From positions 1 to 6,759 of the forward strand of contig JAGNOB010000100.1 of the NCBI GenBank assembly GCA_017990305.1: 6,759 bases of DNA, given 5' to 3'. Positions 6,529-6,759 of this stretch are shown here, piece by piece (position 1 is the stretch's first letter; each line of letters opens with the position of its first letter). The translations under genes and the position numbers were made by a program. This DNA comes from Leucobacter sp. GTDB taxonomy: Bacteria; Actinomycetota; Actinomycetes; Actinomycetales; Microbacteriaceae. The notes below the pieces were generated by a model. The model saw only the letters and a program-made list of their open reading frames with translations, had not been told where the DNA came from and made no database searches.

Positions 6529-6551
6529 GCTTCGCCTGCGAGCCTCGCCGC

Positions 6552-6758
6552 TCAGATGGCTGCGAGGAGATCGCGCACAAACCCGCGAATGTCTGCAGTT
6601 TCCACAGTGACAACCGCTCTGCCTCGGTCCCGCAGCACGCTCGCATCGCCCCGGGCCTGCGACAGCAGCAGCTCCCCAAAGGTCGGGCTGCCGGCGACTT
6701 CACGCTCGTTGGAAGGAATGGTGACGTCGGGTGCGTCCAAGCCAATGAGCTGCAAGAA
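6552..6758 (-). CDS. pgi: Probable glucose-6-phosphate isomerase, C-terminal fragment
   Basis: The minus strand encodes 68 residues ending in TGA and open to the window edge, so most of the gene lies outside. The tail reads FLQLIGLDAPDVTIP, then SPTFGELLLSQARGDASVLRDRGR, then AVVTVETADIRGFVRDLLAAI. The pattern FLQ...D..IP...TFG.L..AQ..GD...L..RGR.V recalls the C-terminal end of glucose-6-phosphate isomerases of the kind also fused to transaldolase in some bacteria; such enzymes interconvert glucose 6-phosphate and fructose 6-phosphate. This comparison is from memory and covers only the tail, away from catalytic residues. The TTG at 6755 is unlikely to be the start because the frame continues upstream of it. 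Context agrees: in related actinobacteria a tkt-tal-pgi group faces the tpiA-secG-rbpA group. If the match is wrong, it is a hypothetical protein fragment. Confidence 0.5.
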   Translation of the reverse strand, partial: FLQLIGLDAPDVTIPSNEREVAGSPTFGELLLSQARGDASVLRDRGRAVVTVETADIRGFVRDLLAAI

Positions 6759-6759
6759 G

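Noticed and set aside
6422..6745. A 107-codon minus-strand frame overlapping the aacS end and the pgi-like tail
   Set aside because: It runs through the convergent hairpin and overlaps the better supported minus-strand frame; its composition (Arg, Ser, Pro, Cys-rich) looks non-coding.
1..6759. Novel defence, mobile or secondary-metabolite system
   Set aside because: All substantial plus-strand frames are recognisable housekeeping or metabolic genes. No CRISPR-like repeats, transposase, integrase, toxin-antitoxin pair or tRNA was seen on either strand.

Overview
This window looks like ordinary chromosome from a GC-rich actinobacterium, most likely a member of the Microbacteriaceae (Leucobacter, Microbacterium, Leifsonia and relatives). 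The reasons are the whiA and rbpA genes, which are actinobacterial, the strong preference for G or C at third codon positions, the actinobacterial form of SecG, and a cysteine-free RbpA of the kind I associate with this family. The family placement is from memory of protein patterns and was not checked by a search.

Left part (1-1529): the 3' three quarters of whiA, then a 129-base gap, then sodA, a manganese-type superoxide dismutase. The gap holds a candidate promoter, a long imperfect hairpin that would lie at the very 5' end of the sodA message, and the sodA ribosome binding site.

Middle part (1530-4364): pgk and tpiA overlap by four bases and encode two glycolytic steps. After a 101-base gap with a possible promoter come secG (TTG start) and rbpA (GTG start), 23 bases apart. 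A near-perfect Rho-independent terminator closes the run. The gene gap (glyceraldehyde-3-phosphate dehydrogenase), which often precedes pgk in actinobacteria, is absent; sodA stands in that place.

Right part (4365-6759): a monocistronic acetoacetate--CoA ligase gene (aacS) with its own weak promoter candidate. Two hairpins follow it. A convergent minus-strand gene then runs off the window; its last 68 residues resemble the C-terminus of glucose-6-phosphate isomerase.

Together the genes cover central carbon metabolism (Pgk, TpiA, probable Pgi, ketone-body or poly-hydroxybutyrate-linked acetoacetate activation), oxidative stress defence (SodA), protein export (SecG), transcription initiation (RbpA) and division/sporulation-type regulation (WhiA). 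I found no mobile element, CRISPR array, tRNA, rRNA or defence-type system, and no convincing undescribed system. The points most worth a second look are the sodA leader hairpin, the gene-order changes around the glycolytic and pentose-phosphate cluster, the tpiA start choice and the zinc-less RbpA.
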